A stretch of DNA of 6,247 bases from a bacterium UBA2214 (GCA_002327255.1 DCUM01000110.1:17433-23679), one strand, 5' to 3'; positions 1 through 6,178 are shown, counted from the first letter of the stretch. Notes: a model not told the origin generated them from the letters alone. Numbers and translations: made by a program.

Positions 1-348
1 AAATATGCCGAGCGCAATGGCGTCCGCATGCCCATGGTCTATCGCGTGGATTTGAGCATCTCCCAGGATCTGTTCACCAATTTCATGGGCAAACGCAATA
101 CGCTGCAATTCCGCGTCGATTTCCTCAATTTCACCAATTTGCTCAACAAGGATTGGGGCGTGAGCCAGCGCATGGCCTCGAATCAACCCCTGGTGATTCC
201 CAGCGCCGGCGCAGTGGGCGCAGATGGCAAGATGGTATATCGTCTCAGAAACATCAGCGGCAAGCTGATGAGCAAGACGTTTGAGGATAATGCGAGCATC
301 TATGACGTATTCCGGATTCAATTCGGGTTGCGCTATAATTTCAATTAA
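1..348 (+). CDS. TonB-dependent outer-membrane receptor, C-terminal end (partial)
   Basis: The reading frame is open from base 1 and ends at TAA 346-348, so only the last 115 residues are present and the true start lies upstream. The visible part looks like the final beta-strands of a large outer-membrane barrel. It has alternating polar and aromatic strands, and the segment FRVDFLNFTNLLNKDWG resembles the 'R-x-E-x-FNxxNxxN-x-x-WG' pattern common near the end of Oar-like/CarboxypepD_reg TonB-dependent receptors. It closes with FRIQFGLRYNFN, a typical last strand. Such proteins take up ligands across the outer membrane using TonB energy, but the plug, TonB box and substrate-determining parts are outside the window, so no substrate can be named. 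It ends on Asn rather than the usual terminal Phe, though Phe is the penultimate residue. A strong terminator follows 28 bases downstream, so it is the last gene of its transcript. The barrel identity is fairly sure; the exact subfamily is inference. Confidence 0.8.
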   Translation, partial: KYAERNGVRMPMVYRVDLSISQDLFTNFMGKRNTLQFRVDFLNFTNLLNKDWGVSQRMASNQPLVIPSAGAVGADGKMVYRLRNISGKLMSKTFEDNASIYDVFRIQFGLRYNFN

Positions 349-376
349 TGCAGTATCACTTGCGTGAACGTATCGA

Positions 377-410
377 GGGTTGCCGGGTCCTGCCTGGCAA
401 CCCTTTATTG
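377..410 (+). terminator. Intrinsic terminator after the receptor gene
   Basis: Bases 377-387 pair with 393-403 as an 11-bp stem (GGGTTGCCGGG against CCTGGCAACCC, one G-T pair) closed by the 5-base loop TCCTG. The stem is followed by the T-rich run TTTATTGT. It lies 28 bases after the receptor stop codon, the expected place and shape for a Rho-independent terminator on the + strand. Confidence 0.85.
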
Positions 411-586
411 TCTCGGGGCGGAACGGAAACGGCCAGGAGGCGATGGTTTATGGGCGAACGTCAGGATTCGTCACATCGAGTAAGGCGCGGCGGCATGACG
501 CCGTTTGCAGAGCGCCGGCGTACATTAAAAACAAGGCATGGATTCGTGTTTCCTGCAAATCAGGATCACAGGCACCGCCGCTTTCG

Positions 587-615
587 GGAGTGCGCCTGCG
601 TCGCAGGCAGGCTCC
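587..615. repeat. Imperfect inverted repeat / hairpin
   Basis: GCCTGC (594-599) and GCAGGC (603-608) form a perfect 6-bp stem over a 3-base loop. They are flanked by GGAG (587-590) and CTCC (612-615), which extend the stem after a 3x3 internal mismatch. No T-run follows, so it is not a typical intrinsic terminator. It sits immediately upstream of the AT-rich promoter-like segment. It could be an operator, a repeat unit of the REP type, or chance in GC-rich sequence. Confidence 0.45.
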
Positions 616-620
616 TTCGT

Positions 621-670
621 TACAATATTCTTGTATAATTTGTGATAAATATTTATTTTGTTACTATTCT
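621..670 (+). promoter_or_regulatory. AT-rich candidate promoter region for the Nudix-ssb unit
   Basis: This is the only strongly AT-rich stretch upstream of the Nudix gene. It contains an exact TATAAT at 634-639, but no good -35 hexamer lies 16-18 bases before it. A second option is TTGTGA at 640-645 with TACTAT at 662-667, a 16-base spacer and four of six matches in each box. Either would give a leader of roughly 85-110 bases. The region is a plausible promoter by position and composition, but the exact site is not resolved. Confidence 0.3.
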
Positions 671-756
671 GTCCCGGGAGTCTGCCGGACTTGAACTTAC
701 ATTCTCTGTAATAACGCGACTCAACCAGGGTTGCAAATTCTAAACGACATCTGAGC

Positions 757-1548
757 ATGATGACTACGCCCTGCCGAATCTTGTGGACGGGGAATCTCAC
801 CCCGGAACAGCTCTCCACAGAGTGGCAGCCGGATCCCAAGGTTGTCTCTGGCGATCTGGCGGCAGCCATCGATGCGGAATGGCAGGTGCTGAGGCAGGCG
901 GGTTATTTCAACGGCGCGCTGGCGCGCCTGGATCGCTGGCAGGGAGATGCGCAGCACCTCAGGTTGTGGCTGCGCCCGTCGGATTACAAGACGCTGCTCT
1001 ATTCCAACCGCCATGTCGCGGAGATCGCAAGCACCTGGGGGGAAGAGCAATTGTCGCGCGCCCTCGGCATCAGTGCGGTGGTCGCCTGCCGGGATCAGCA
1101 GCTGCTCCTGATGAAACGCAGTCAGCAGGTGGGCGAGTTTCCGGGCGCTTTCGATGTCTTTGGCGGACATATCGATGTGGCTGACGGAGGGGGCGCAGCG
1201 AATGTTTTTGCCGCTATCGCCAGGGAACTGGAAGAGGAAGCGTGCCTTGTACCCGGGGCTTATGATATCGCTGCTATCGGATTGCTGGAGACCTGCGCGG
1301 CGCGAAAACCGGAACTGGTCTTTGCCGTTCACTGCCCTCTCGACAGCACACAGCTCCTGGCTGAGGCACGGCAGGCCGCGGATAAAATGGAATACGAACA
1401 CTTGTTCACACTGGCACGCCGGACAGAGGCCATCGATGCGTTTTTACAGGCGCATCATGGAACGATCAGTCCCTCGGCGTACGGGTGTTTACAGATTTAT
1501 CGGGATTATATGAAGGCAGATAGTGAGGGTACCATCCATGCAGAATGA
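757..1548 (+). CDS. NUDT22-like Nudix hydrolase (probable UDP-sugar pyrophosphatase)
   Basis: This 263-residue protein belongs to the Nudix superfamily, whose members hydrolyse nucleoside diphosphates linked to another group. Seen directly: a beta-strand LLLMKRSQQVGEFPGAFDVF (residues 116-135), then GGH (136-138) and, after an insertion, RELEEEACL (156-164). The last matches the REUxEExGU half of the Nudix box, with Cys in place of the final Gly. E157, E160 and E161 are the likely Mg-binding glutamates. The Gly-to-REL spacing is longer than in the canonical box. From memory of human NUDT22, the N-terminal region (DAEWQVLR, residues 39-46; LRLWLRPSDYKTLLYSN, 68-84), the KRSQQVGEFPG segment and the C-terminal SPSAYG all have clear counterparts there, as does the stretched box. 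NUDT22 cleaves UDP-glucose and UDP-galactose to sugar-1-phosphate and UMP, so that is the best functional guess; the substrate is inferred. No signal peptide, so cytoplasmic. ATG 757 is followed directly by a second ATG (760), and the ribosome site is weak for both. The gene overlaps ssb by 11 bases. Confidence 0.85.
   Translation: MMTTPCRILWTGNLTPEQLSTEWQPDPKVVSGDLAAAIDAEWQVLRQAGYFNGALARLDRWQGDAQHLRLWLRPSDYKTLLYSNRHVAEIASTWGEEQLSRALGISAVVACRDQQLLLMKRSQQVGEFPGAFDVFGGHIDVADGGGAANVFAAIARELEEEACLVPGAYDIAAIGLLETCAARKPELVFAVHCPLDSTQLLAEARQAADKMEYEHLFTLARRTEAIDAFLQAHHGTISPSAYGCLQIYRDYMKADSEGTIHAE
1525..1530 (+). promoter_or_regulatory. Ribosome binding site deciding the ssb start
   Basis: GAGGGT lies 7 bases before ATG 1538, inside the end of the Nudix gene. 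It supports ATG 1538 over the in-frame GTG at 1523, which has only the weaker GAAGGC 5 bases ahead of it. Confidence 0.55.
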
Positions 1549-2029
1549 CGGATTGCCACAGGTTGAATTGGAAATCAACGGCCATGAAATACCGAATGGC
1601 AAAGGGCGCGACTATCTCTTCCCGGGCGTGAATCGGGTGGCCATTGCCGGGAAACTGATTCAGGATCCGCCGTTGCGCTGGACCACGCGCGGTGTGCCGG
1701 TGACCAATTTTGTCATTGTGACCGCGCCGGAGAGCGATGTCGCGGCCGCTGAGGGCTTTGACCGTCCGCCGTGCTACATCAGTGTGGTGGTTTGGGCGCA
1801 GCAAGCCGTACAATGCAACAAGTATCTGCACAAGGGGAATTCGGTTCTGATCATCGGCGAGCTGCAATCCATGCCCAATCACGCACCGGAACGCAACTAT
1901 TTTCCGGTGCAGGTGAACGCACAATGGATTCAATACCTGGAGCGGGGCACCGTCACCATCAACGAGGCGGATTATGAGGGCGAGGACGAAGCCGAGGAAA
2001 ATCAGCCGATAGAGAGCAGCGGCCAATAA
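1538..2029 (+). CDS. ssb: Single-stranded DNA-binding protein (SSB family), tipless
   Basis: This 163-residue protein has one OB fold of the bacterial SSB type. Landmarks: NRVAIAGKLIQDPPLRWTTR (residues 32-51, the N-x-V-x-L-x-G-x-L-x-x-DP-x-x-R strand), YISVVVWAQQAVQCNKYL (80-97, the vv-W-x-x-x-A-x-x-x-x-x-yL strand and helix), KGNSVLIIGELQS (99-111) and VQVNAQWIQYL (124-134). SSB coats single-stranded DNA, usually as a tetramer, in replication, repair and recombination. Two oddities stand out. About 30 residues precede the OB fold, where housekeeping SSBs begin almost at once. The tail after the fold is short (about 29 residues) and acidic (YEGEDEAEEN), and ends IESSGQ without the DDIPF-like tip that recruits partner proteins. 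It may therefore be a secondary SSB rather than the main replication one. ATG 1538 is chosen for its ribosome site; GTG 1523 would add five residues. It overlaps the Nudix gene by 11 bases, implying translational coupling, and converges on lptD with a 9-base gap. Confidence 0.85.
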   Translation: MQNDGLPQVELEINGHEIPNGKGRDYLFPGVNRVAIAGKLIQDPPLRWTTRGVPVTNFVIVTAPESDVAAAEGFDRPPCYISVVVWAQQAVQCNKYLHKGNSVLIIGELQSMPNHAPERNYFPVQVNAQWIQYLERGTVTINEADYEGEDEAEENQPIESSGQ

Positions 2030-2038
2030 GCAGCGCGG

Positions 2039-4693
2039 TCAGTAACCAAGAACACTCCCTGCTCCGCCAAAGCGTTCCAGCTTGATGTCGCGCAGGGTCG
2101 GCGATTTGACGTTGATCCTGAAAAAGACGCGCTTGCCGATGCCCGAGGGCACCCAATCCACAGAAGCCTCCCAGCAGTGCAAATCGCGATAGAAGGTCAT
2201 GCGATGGTACGATATCTGCCGTTTTTCGATATCGATGTGTGAGCTGTAGCCGACGCGCCAGTGTTCGGTCAGGTTCAATTCCGCGCCGGAGATATCGAGA
2301 TAATATCGTTTGCTGGGTTTGTCGGGATTGGCCGCCTTGTCGAGATAAAAATTGAACATGAAATTGACGCGCCAGGGAATGCTGGCGTGCTGCATCATGC
2401 GATCATCGGAGAAGCGCCGTCCCTGGCGCAGCAGCGCTTCTTCTTCAACCGAGAGGTCATCGGACCAGCGCAGACTGTCGGCCCCGACATCAGAGCTGTC
2501 CGCGCCGCCGCGCCGTTCCTGTTTGGATTCCCCCTTTCCCTCCAGCCGCAGTGATAAGTTGAGATTCAGAGAGGTCAAACGCATGAAATCCCCCTTTTGC
2601 CAGCCGCTGTCTTCGAAGAGATAGCGATTGACCCGGGTTTTCTTTTCGTGATCCCAGACATAAAATGAGTGACTGGTGCCCGCACTGAGGCTGAAATTGC
2701 GCATCGGATTGGCCTGCCACGAGCTGCGCAGATCGGAGAGCCGGTACTGCTCGGCTTCAAAATTGTATCCGCTATTGAAATCCATGGTGAAAAGATCGGT
2801 CTTTTTCACCTTCTCCCCTTGTCCCCTTTTCATCTGAAAGAGATTGCGCACCGACAGCGAAAGTATTTGACTGCCTCGGGAAGGCGTCGAGCCGCCGAAG
2901 CGATCTTTTTTTAGGGTCGTGCCGCCGGCGTCTTTGACATGATCAAAATAGCCCCAACTCTCTCCGGAAAAATCGGGGCGGTAACTGAAAGACACCGAGG
3001 GCGTCACCACATGGCGGATGGCCTGAATATCGGCGAAGCCGGGTGAAAACATGCCGTACAATTTGGTGTTCGCCGAAGCGCTGTAGCCGAACGTATGCCG
3101 GGCCGCCAGTCCCTTGTTTTCAATGCTTTCGATTTGGCCGGTTTCCGGGTTGAGGGTATGGTCGTAGGTTTTGACGTACCAGTCCTGGTCGATGGAGAGG
3201 GAATGGTTGACGGCGAGGATGTTGAAATATTTTTTCGGACTGTTCAGCGAAAAGGCGAAATCGTTGTTGAGTTGCTGGTTGCGGTCGATTTTTTTCACGG
3301 TATCCAGCGTGGTTCTTTGCAGGTATTCGCGTTGGGAATTGATATAGTTGGCGCCATAGGAGAAATAGAGATTTTGATACCATTTGGGCTCCTGGCGGCT
3401 GCGGCCGGGCGAGCCGGAGCGGACGTTCCTGGCTGGTTTGAAGAGCTGCGTCTGGCTTTTGCGCAGCGAAACTTGCGGAAAGGTGGTTTGGGTGACATCG
3501 TCGCTGAGATCCCGCGTCTGGGAAAAATTGGCGCTGAGGCTGATTTTCTGCGCCGTCCAGTATTTGCTATAGGTGGCATTGGAGCGCAACTGGCGCTGCA
3601 GACGGGTGTCGAGATTGGCGCTAAAGTCGCGGTAGTAGCTTTTGTCGCTGACGAAGGTGCCGCTCGCCGAGAGGCGCGCCGTCGGGTCGAATTCCTGGTT
3701 GTGGCGTAGCGTGATGTCCCAGCGCCGCGATTGGGTGCCGCCGGAAAAATCCTTGCGTGTCCAGGAACCGTCGATGCTGCCGTTCAGTTTGTAGCGGACG
3801 GCATAGTTGGCGCCGGCATCGAAGAGCCAGCCGGACTTTTCAAAAAAATCGACCGTGGCACGCGTGTCAAAGTAATCATTGGCGGCCCAGTAATAGCCGA
3901 GTCCGCGTAAATAGCGTCCCTCGGTGGCGCTCTCACCGTAGCGCGGTATGATGACGCCGGAGCTGCGCCCTTTTTTGAGCGGGAAGAACGCGAAGGGCAG
4001 CGCCGCCACGGGAATATGGCCGATATACATGACGATGGGTTTGGCGATGACGCGTTCGTTGACGATCATTTTCAGTTTATCGGACTGGAAGTGAAAATGC
4101 GGGTTGGAATCGAGATCACAGGTCGTGAAGGTGGAATTGGAGACGTGAAAGGTTTTATCGCCCACCATTTTGATCTGCGATCCCAGATAGTGGCCGTCTT
4201 CGAACCGGGTTCTGCCGCGCACGACGCGGCCTTTTTCGGTCTTGTAGTTATAGATCATCATGGCGCCGTTCATCTGCGAATCACCGTCGATGAGGAGCGG
4301 TTCATGGCGTGTGACCAGCTGGCGGGTGGAATCGCTGCCATCCTGGTTCTTGACCCAGGCGGTGTCGGGCACGCCTTCGGCGATGAGCGTGGTGGCATCC
4401 CAGTCGATGGTGATCTTGCCCGCTTTCAGGGTCATGTTTTTGTAATTGACGACGGCCTCGCCGCTGAAGTAGCTTTTGCGCGCCGCCACATCATTATGGA
4501 TGTGGCGGGCCTGATAGATGATGAGGGTATCGATATCCGAAGAAGAGGCCGGTTGCTGAGCGGTTGTATCCGGCAAGCTGTCGGCCTGGGCCGGCAGCAG
4601 GATATCCCGGGCGTGGCTCAGCGAGAAGAGCAGCAACAGTAACAGGAGATGTGAGATATATGGACGCAAAGGATTCCTCTGTTTGCAACGCAC
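2039..4693 (-). CDS. lptD: LPS-assembly outer-membrane protein LptD (OstA/Imp)
   Basis: LptD is the outer-membrane barrel that, with the lipoprotein LptE, receives LPS from the periplasmic Lpt bridge and inserts it into the outer leaflet. The 884-residue length is in the family range. Domains: an n-region and hydrophobic signal peptide (HLLLLLLLFSLSHA, about 15-28, likely cleaved after A28); an OstA/LptA-like beta-jellyroll (about 55-215, with YFSGEAVVNYKNMTLKAGKI typical of the repeat); then the barrel from about 218, opening with PFAFFPLKKGRSSGVIIPRY (232-251) and GLGYYWAANDYFDTRATVDF (264-283), which are family hallmarks. The C-terminal end (HCWEASVDWVPSG, from 839) also fits. Besides C3 there are only two cysteines, C192 and C840, at places matching the E. 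coli disulfide sites. Residues about 719-770 are a charged, probably exposed loop. The start is GTG 4693, 3 bases after the rarA stop, but TTG 4669 has a much better ribosome site and would still leave a good signal peptide. lptD is co-transcribed behind rarA. Confidence 0.93.
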   Translation of the reverse strand: MRCKQRNPLRPYISHLLLLLLLFSLSHARDILLPAQADSLPDTTAQQPASSSDIDTLIIYQARHIHNDVAARKSYFSGEAVVNYKNMTLKAGKITIDWDATTLIAEGVPDTAWVKNQDGSDSTRQLVTRHEPLLIDGDSQMNGAMMIYNYKTEKGRVVRGRTRFEDGHYLGSQIKMVGDKTFHVSNSTFTTCDLDSNPHFHFQSDKLKMIVNERVIAKPIVMYIGHIPVAALPFAFFPLKKGRSSGVIIPRYGESATEGRYLRGLGYYWAANDYFDTRATVDFFEKSGWLFDAGANYAVRYKLNGSIDGSWTRKDFSGGTQSRRWDITLRHNQEFDPTARLSASGTFVSDKSYYRDFSANLDTRLQRQLRSNATYSKYWTAQKISLSANFSQTRDLSDDVTQTTFPQVSLRKSQTQLFKPARNVRSGSPGRSRQEPKWYQNLYFSYGANYINSQREYLQRTTLDTVKKIDRNQQLNNDFAFSLNSPKKYFNILAVNHSLSIDQDWYVKTYDHTLNPETGQIESIENKGLAARHTFGYSASANTKLYGMFSPGFADIQAIRHVVTPSVSFSYRPDFSGESWGYFDHVKDAGGTTLKKDRFGGSTPSRGSQILSLSVRNLFQMKRGQGEKVKKTDLFTMDFNSGYNFEAEQYRLSDLRSSWQANPMRNFSLSAGTSHSFYVWDHEKKTRVNRYLFEDSGWQKGDFMRLTSLNLNLSLRLEGKGESKQERRGGADSSDVGADSLRWSDDLSVEEEALLRQGRRFSDDRMMQHASIPWRVNFMFNFYLDKAANPDKPSKRYYLDISGAELNLTEHWRVGYSSHIDIEKRQISYHRMTFYRDLHCWEASVDWVPSGIGKRVFFRINVKSPTLRDIKLERFGGAGSVLGY
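4675..4680 (-). promoter_or_regulatory. Strong Shine-Dalgarno inside the 5' end of lptD
   Basis: On the - strand this reads AGAGGA and lies 5 bases before a TTG codon at 4669-4667, in frame with lptD (residue 9 of the longer form). The upstream GTG at 4693 has no comparable site. If used, the protein would be 876 residues and begin MRPYISHLLLLL, a compact signal peptide. The longer start may instead rely on coupling to rarA translation. Confidence 0.5.
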
Positions 4694-4696
4694 CGG

Positions 4697-6049
4697 TCAA
4701 CGTTTTCGTTTCGGCCACAGCTGTTGCAAGCGTTCTTTGATGCGTTTTTCAATGCCGTTCTCCGTGGGATGGTAAAAGACCGCGGCATTGAACCCGTCCG
4801 GGAAGTAATTTTGTTCGACAAAGCCACCGCTGTCGTGCGGGTATTTGTAGCCGCCCGCATAGCCTTGTTCTTTCAACCAGCGCGTTGGTGCGTTGCGCAG
4901 ATGCAGGGGCACGTCGGTCACTTCGCCCTGGCGCAGTTTTTCGGCGGCCGTCTCGATGCCGAGGTAGGCGGCGTTGCTTTTGGCCGCGCTGGCGAGATAG
5001 GTCGTCGCCTGCGCCAGCACGATGCGTGCTTCGGGCATGCCGATGGCATGAACCGCAGAGTAGGCCGAAGTGGCCAGCATGAGGCCATGGGGATCGGCAT
5101 TGCCGATATCCTCGGCGGCGAGGATGATCAGCCGCCGCGCGACGAACAGGGGGTCTTCGCCCGCGTCGAGCATGCGCGCCAGCCAATAGAGCGCGGCGTC
5201 GGGATCCGAGCCGCGCACGCTTTTTATAAAGGCCGAGATGACATCATAGTGATACGCCCCCTGTTTGTCGTAGAGGAGGGTGCGGCGCTGCATGGCCTCC
5301 TCGATCAGCGCGCGGTCGATCATGCGACGGTCTGTGTCATCAGGGTGCGCCAGTTTGGCGGCCAGTTCCAGGGCGGTGAGGGCGTTGCGGCCGTCTCCCC
5401 CCGACAAATTGATGAGCAGGTTGCGCGCTTCCGGCAGGAGGTCGATGGCTTGCCGGCTGAGCCAGGCGTCCTGTTGCAAGGCCCGGCTGATCATGAGATC
5501 GAGTTGTTCGAAGCTCAGCGCTTCCAGTTTGAAAACGCGGCAGCGTGAGAGCAGCGCCGGGATGACTTCAAAACCGGGATTTTCGGTGGTGGCGCCGATG
5601 AGAAGGATGGTGCCGTCCTCGACGCTGTGCAGCAGCGCATCCTGCTGTGCTTTGTTGAAGCGATGGATTTCATCGATAAATAACAGGGGACGCGGTTCGC
5701 CCGCCTGGCGGTTTTTTTCGGCTTCCGAGATGATTTTGCGAACCTCGGCGACACCCGCGGAGACGGCACTGATGGCATGAAAGGGGGCGCGCGTCTCCCC
5801 GGCGATGATCCGGGCCAGGGTGGTTTTACCGGTTCCGGGCGGACCCCAGAAAATCATCGATACCAGTTGGTCGTTTTCGATGACGCGGCGCAGAATCTTG
5901 CCGGGCCCGAGGAGGTGGGACTGTCCGATGAACCCTTGCAGCGTTTGCGGCCGCACGCGTTCAGCGAGCGGGATTTCTTCCGTTGCGGGGGATGGCGAAG
6001 TCGATTCACCGTTATGGCTGGTCAGGTCTGATGTCATAAGGGGATCCAT
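4697..6049 (-). CDS. rarA: Replication-associated recombination protein A (RarA/MgsA, AAA+ ATPase)
   Basis: RarA is a cytoplasmic AAA+ ATPase related to clamp loaders and to eukaryotic Mgs1/WRNIP1. It acts at stalled or gapped replication forks and has been linked to SSB-coated DNA. The 450 residues match the usual length (E. coli about 447). In order: LAERVRPQTLQGFIGQSHLL (28-47, the clamp-loader-like lead-in); Walker A GPPGTGKT (69-76); Walker B LLFIDE with IHRFNKAQQD (122-137); sensor 1 GATTEN (152-157); ALLSRCR (165-171) with the probable arginine finger; and SGGDGRNAL (216-224), the sensor-2 region. The C-terminal tetramerisation domain follows (SDPDAALYWLARMLDAGEDP, 281-300; AAEDIGNADP, 311-320; YKYPHD, 401-406). 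All key residues are intact. The first about 27 residues are Ser/Thr/Pro-rich and divergent. ATG 6049 has a weak AAGAG six bases upstream; a second ATG at residue 5 is possible. It is the first gene of a transcript that continues into lptD after a 3-base gap. Confidence 0.95.
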   Translation of the reverse strand: MDPLMTSDLTSHNGESTSPSPATEEIPLAERVRPQTLQGFIGQSHLLGPGKILRRVIENDQLVSMIFWGPPGTGKTTLARIIAGETRAPFHAISAVSAGVAEVRKIISEAEKNRQAGEPRPLLFIDEIHRFNKAQQDALLHSVEDGTILLIGATTENPGFEVIPALLSRCRVFKLEALSFEQLDLMISRALQQDAWLSRQAIDLLPEARNLLINLSGGDGRNALTALELAAKLAHPDDTDRRMIDRALIEEAMQRRTLLYDKQGAYHYDVISAFIKSVRGSDPDAALYWLARMLDAGEDPLFVARRLIILAAEDIGNADPHGLMLATSAYSAVHAIGMPEARIVLAQATTYLASAAKSNAAYLGIETAAEKLRQGEVTDVPLHLRNAPTRWLKEQGYAGGYKYPHDSGGFVEQNYFPDGFNAAVFYHPTENGIEKRIKERLQQLWPKRKR

Positions 6050-6178
6050 GGAGTGCTCTTCACGCCTCGAAAACCACCGGGTGAGCCGTGGCGGGCGCGT
6101 TCTGTTTCGCGGTGGCTGTTCCGGACGGTCGTCTCTGCGCGCCCGCAGATGATGAATCGCAAAACGAATTAAAAGTTA
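6050..6178 (-). promoter_or_regulatory. rarA 5' leader with competing inverted repeats
   Basis: Downstream of the predicted promoter, about 125 bases of GC-rich leader precede rarA. Two inverted repeats are visible. GCGGGCGCG (6091-6099) pairs perfectly with CGCGCCCGC (6138-6146) over a 38-base loop. CCACCG (6074-6079) pairs with CGGTGG (6110-6115). The two pairings interleave, so they cannot both form as simple nested hairpins. No U-run follows either stem and no known riboswitch consensus is apparent, so a regulatory role is inference only. Confidence 0.35.

Larger units (their letters stand above)
349..756. other. Intergenic region between receptor and Nudix genes
   Basis: This stretch of about 400 bases holds no convincing gene. 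The two overlapping + strand open frames starting near 348 and 380 run through the terminator at 377-410, have low-complexity arginine-rich products and no recognisable domain. The region contains the terminator, GC-rich hairpin-forming sequence at 488-503 and 587-615, and a sharp switch to AT-rich sequence at about 621-670 that probably carries the promoter of the downstream Nudix-ssb unit. I see no tRNA, riboswitch consensus or repeat array. Confidence 0.7.

Noticed and set aside
488..503. CGGCG...CGCCG inverted repeat
   Set aside because: A five-base stem in GC-rich sequence with no T-run or positional logic; likely chance.
348..694. Two overlapping + strand open frames (96 and 104 codons) after the receptor gene
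   Set aside because: Both contain the intrinsic terminator at 377-410, overlap each other, have arginine-rich products without domains, and lack ribosome sites.
721..1401. Long - strand open frame (226 codons) opposite the Nudix gene
   Set aside because: It lies antisense to a well-supported Nudix domain; its product has no recognisable motif and is best explained as a codon-bias shadow.
1523..1537. GTG 1523 as the ssb start
   Set aside because: It adds only five residues and has a poorer ribosome site than ATG 1538, but it cannot be excluded.
1466..2026. - strand open frame (186 codons) opposite ssb
   Set aside because: Antisense to a clear OB-fold gene, with no domain or ribosome site of its own.
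3095..3709. + strand open frame (204 codons) inside lptD
   Set aside because: Antisense to the LptD barrel; its Gly/Val/Ala-rich product is the usual reverse-frame artefact.
4016..4642. + strand open frame (208 codons) inside lptD
   Set aside because: Antisense to the OstA-like domain; no motif, and composition is typical of a shadow frame.
4724..5548. + strand open frame (274 codons) inside rarA
   Set aside because: Antisense to a fully intact RarA; long only because of GC-rich third positions, with no recognisable domain.
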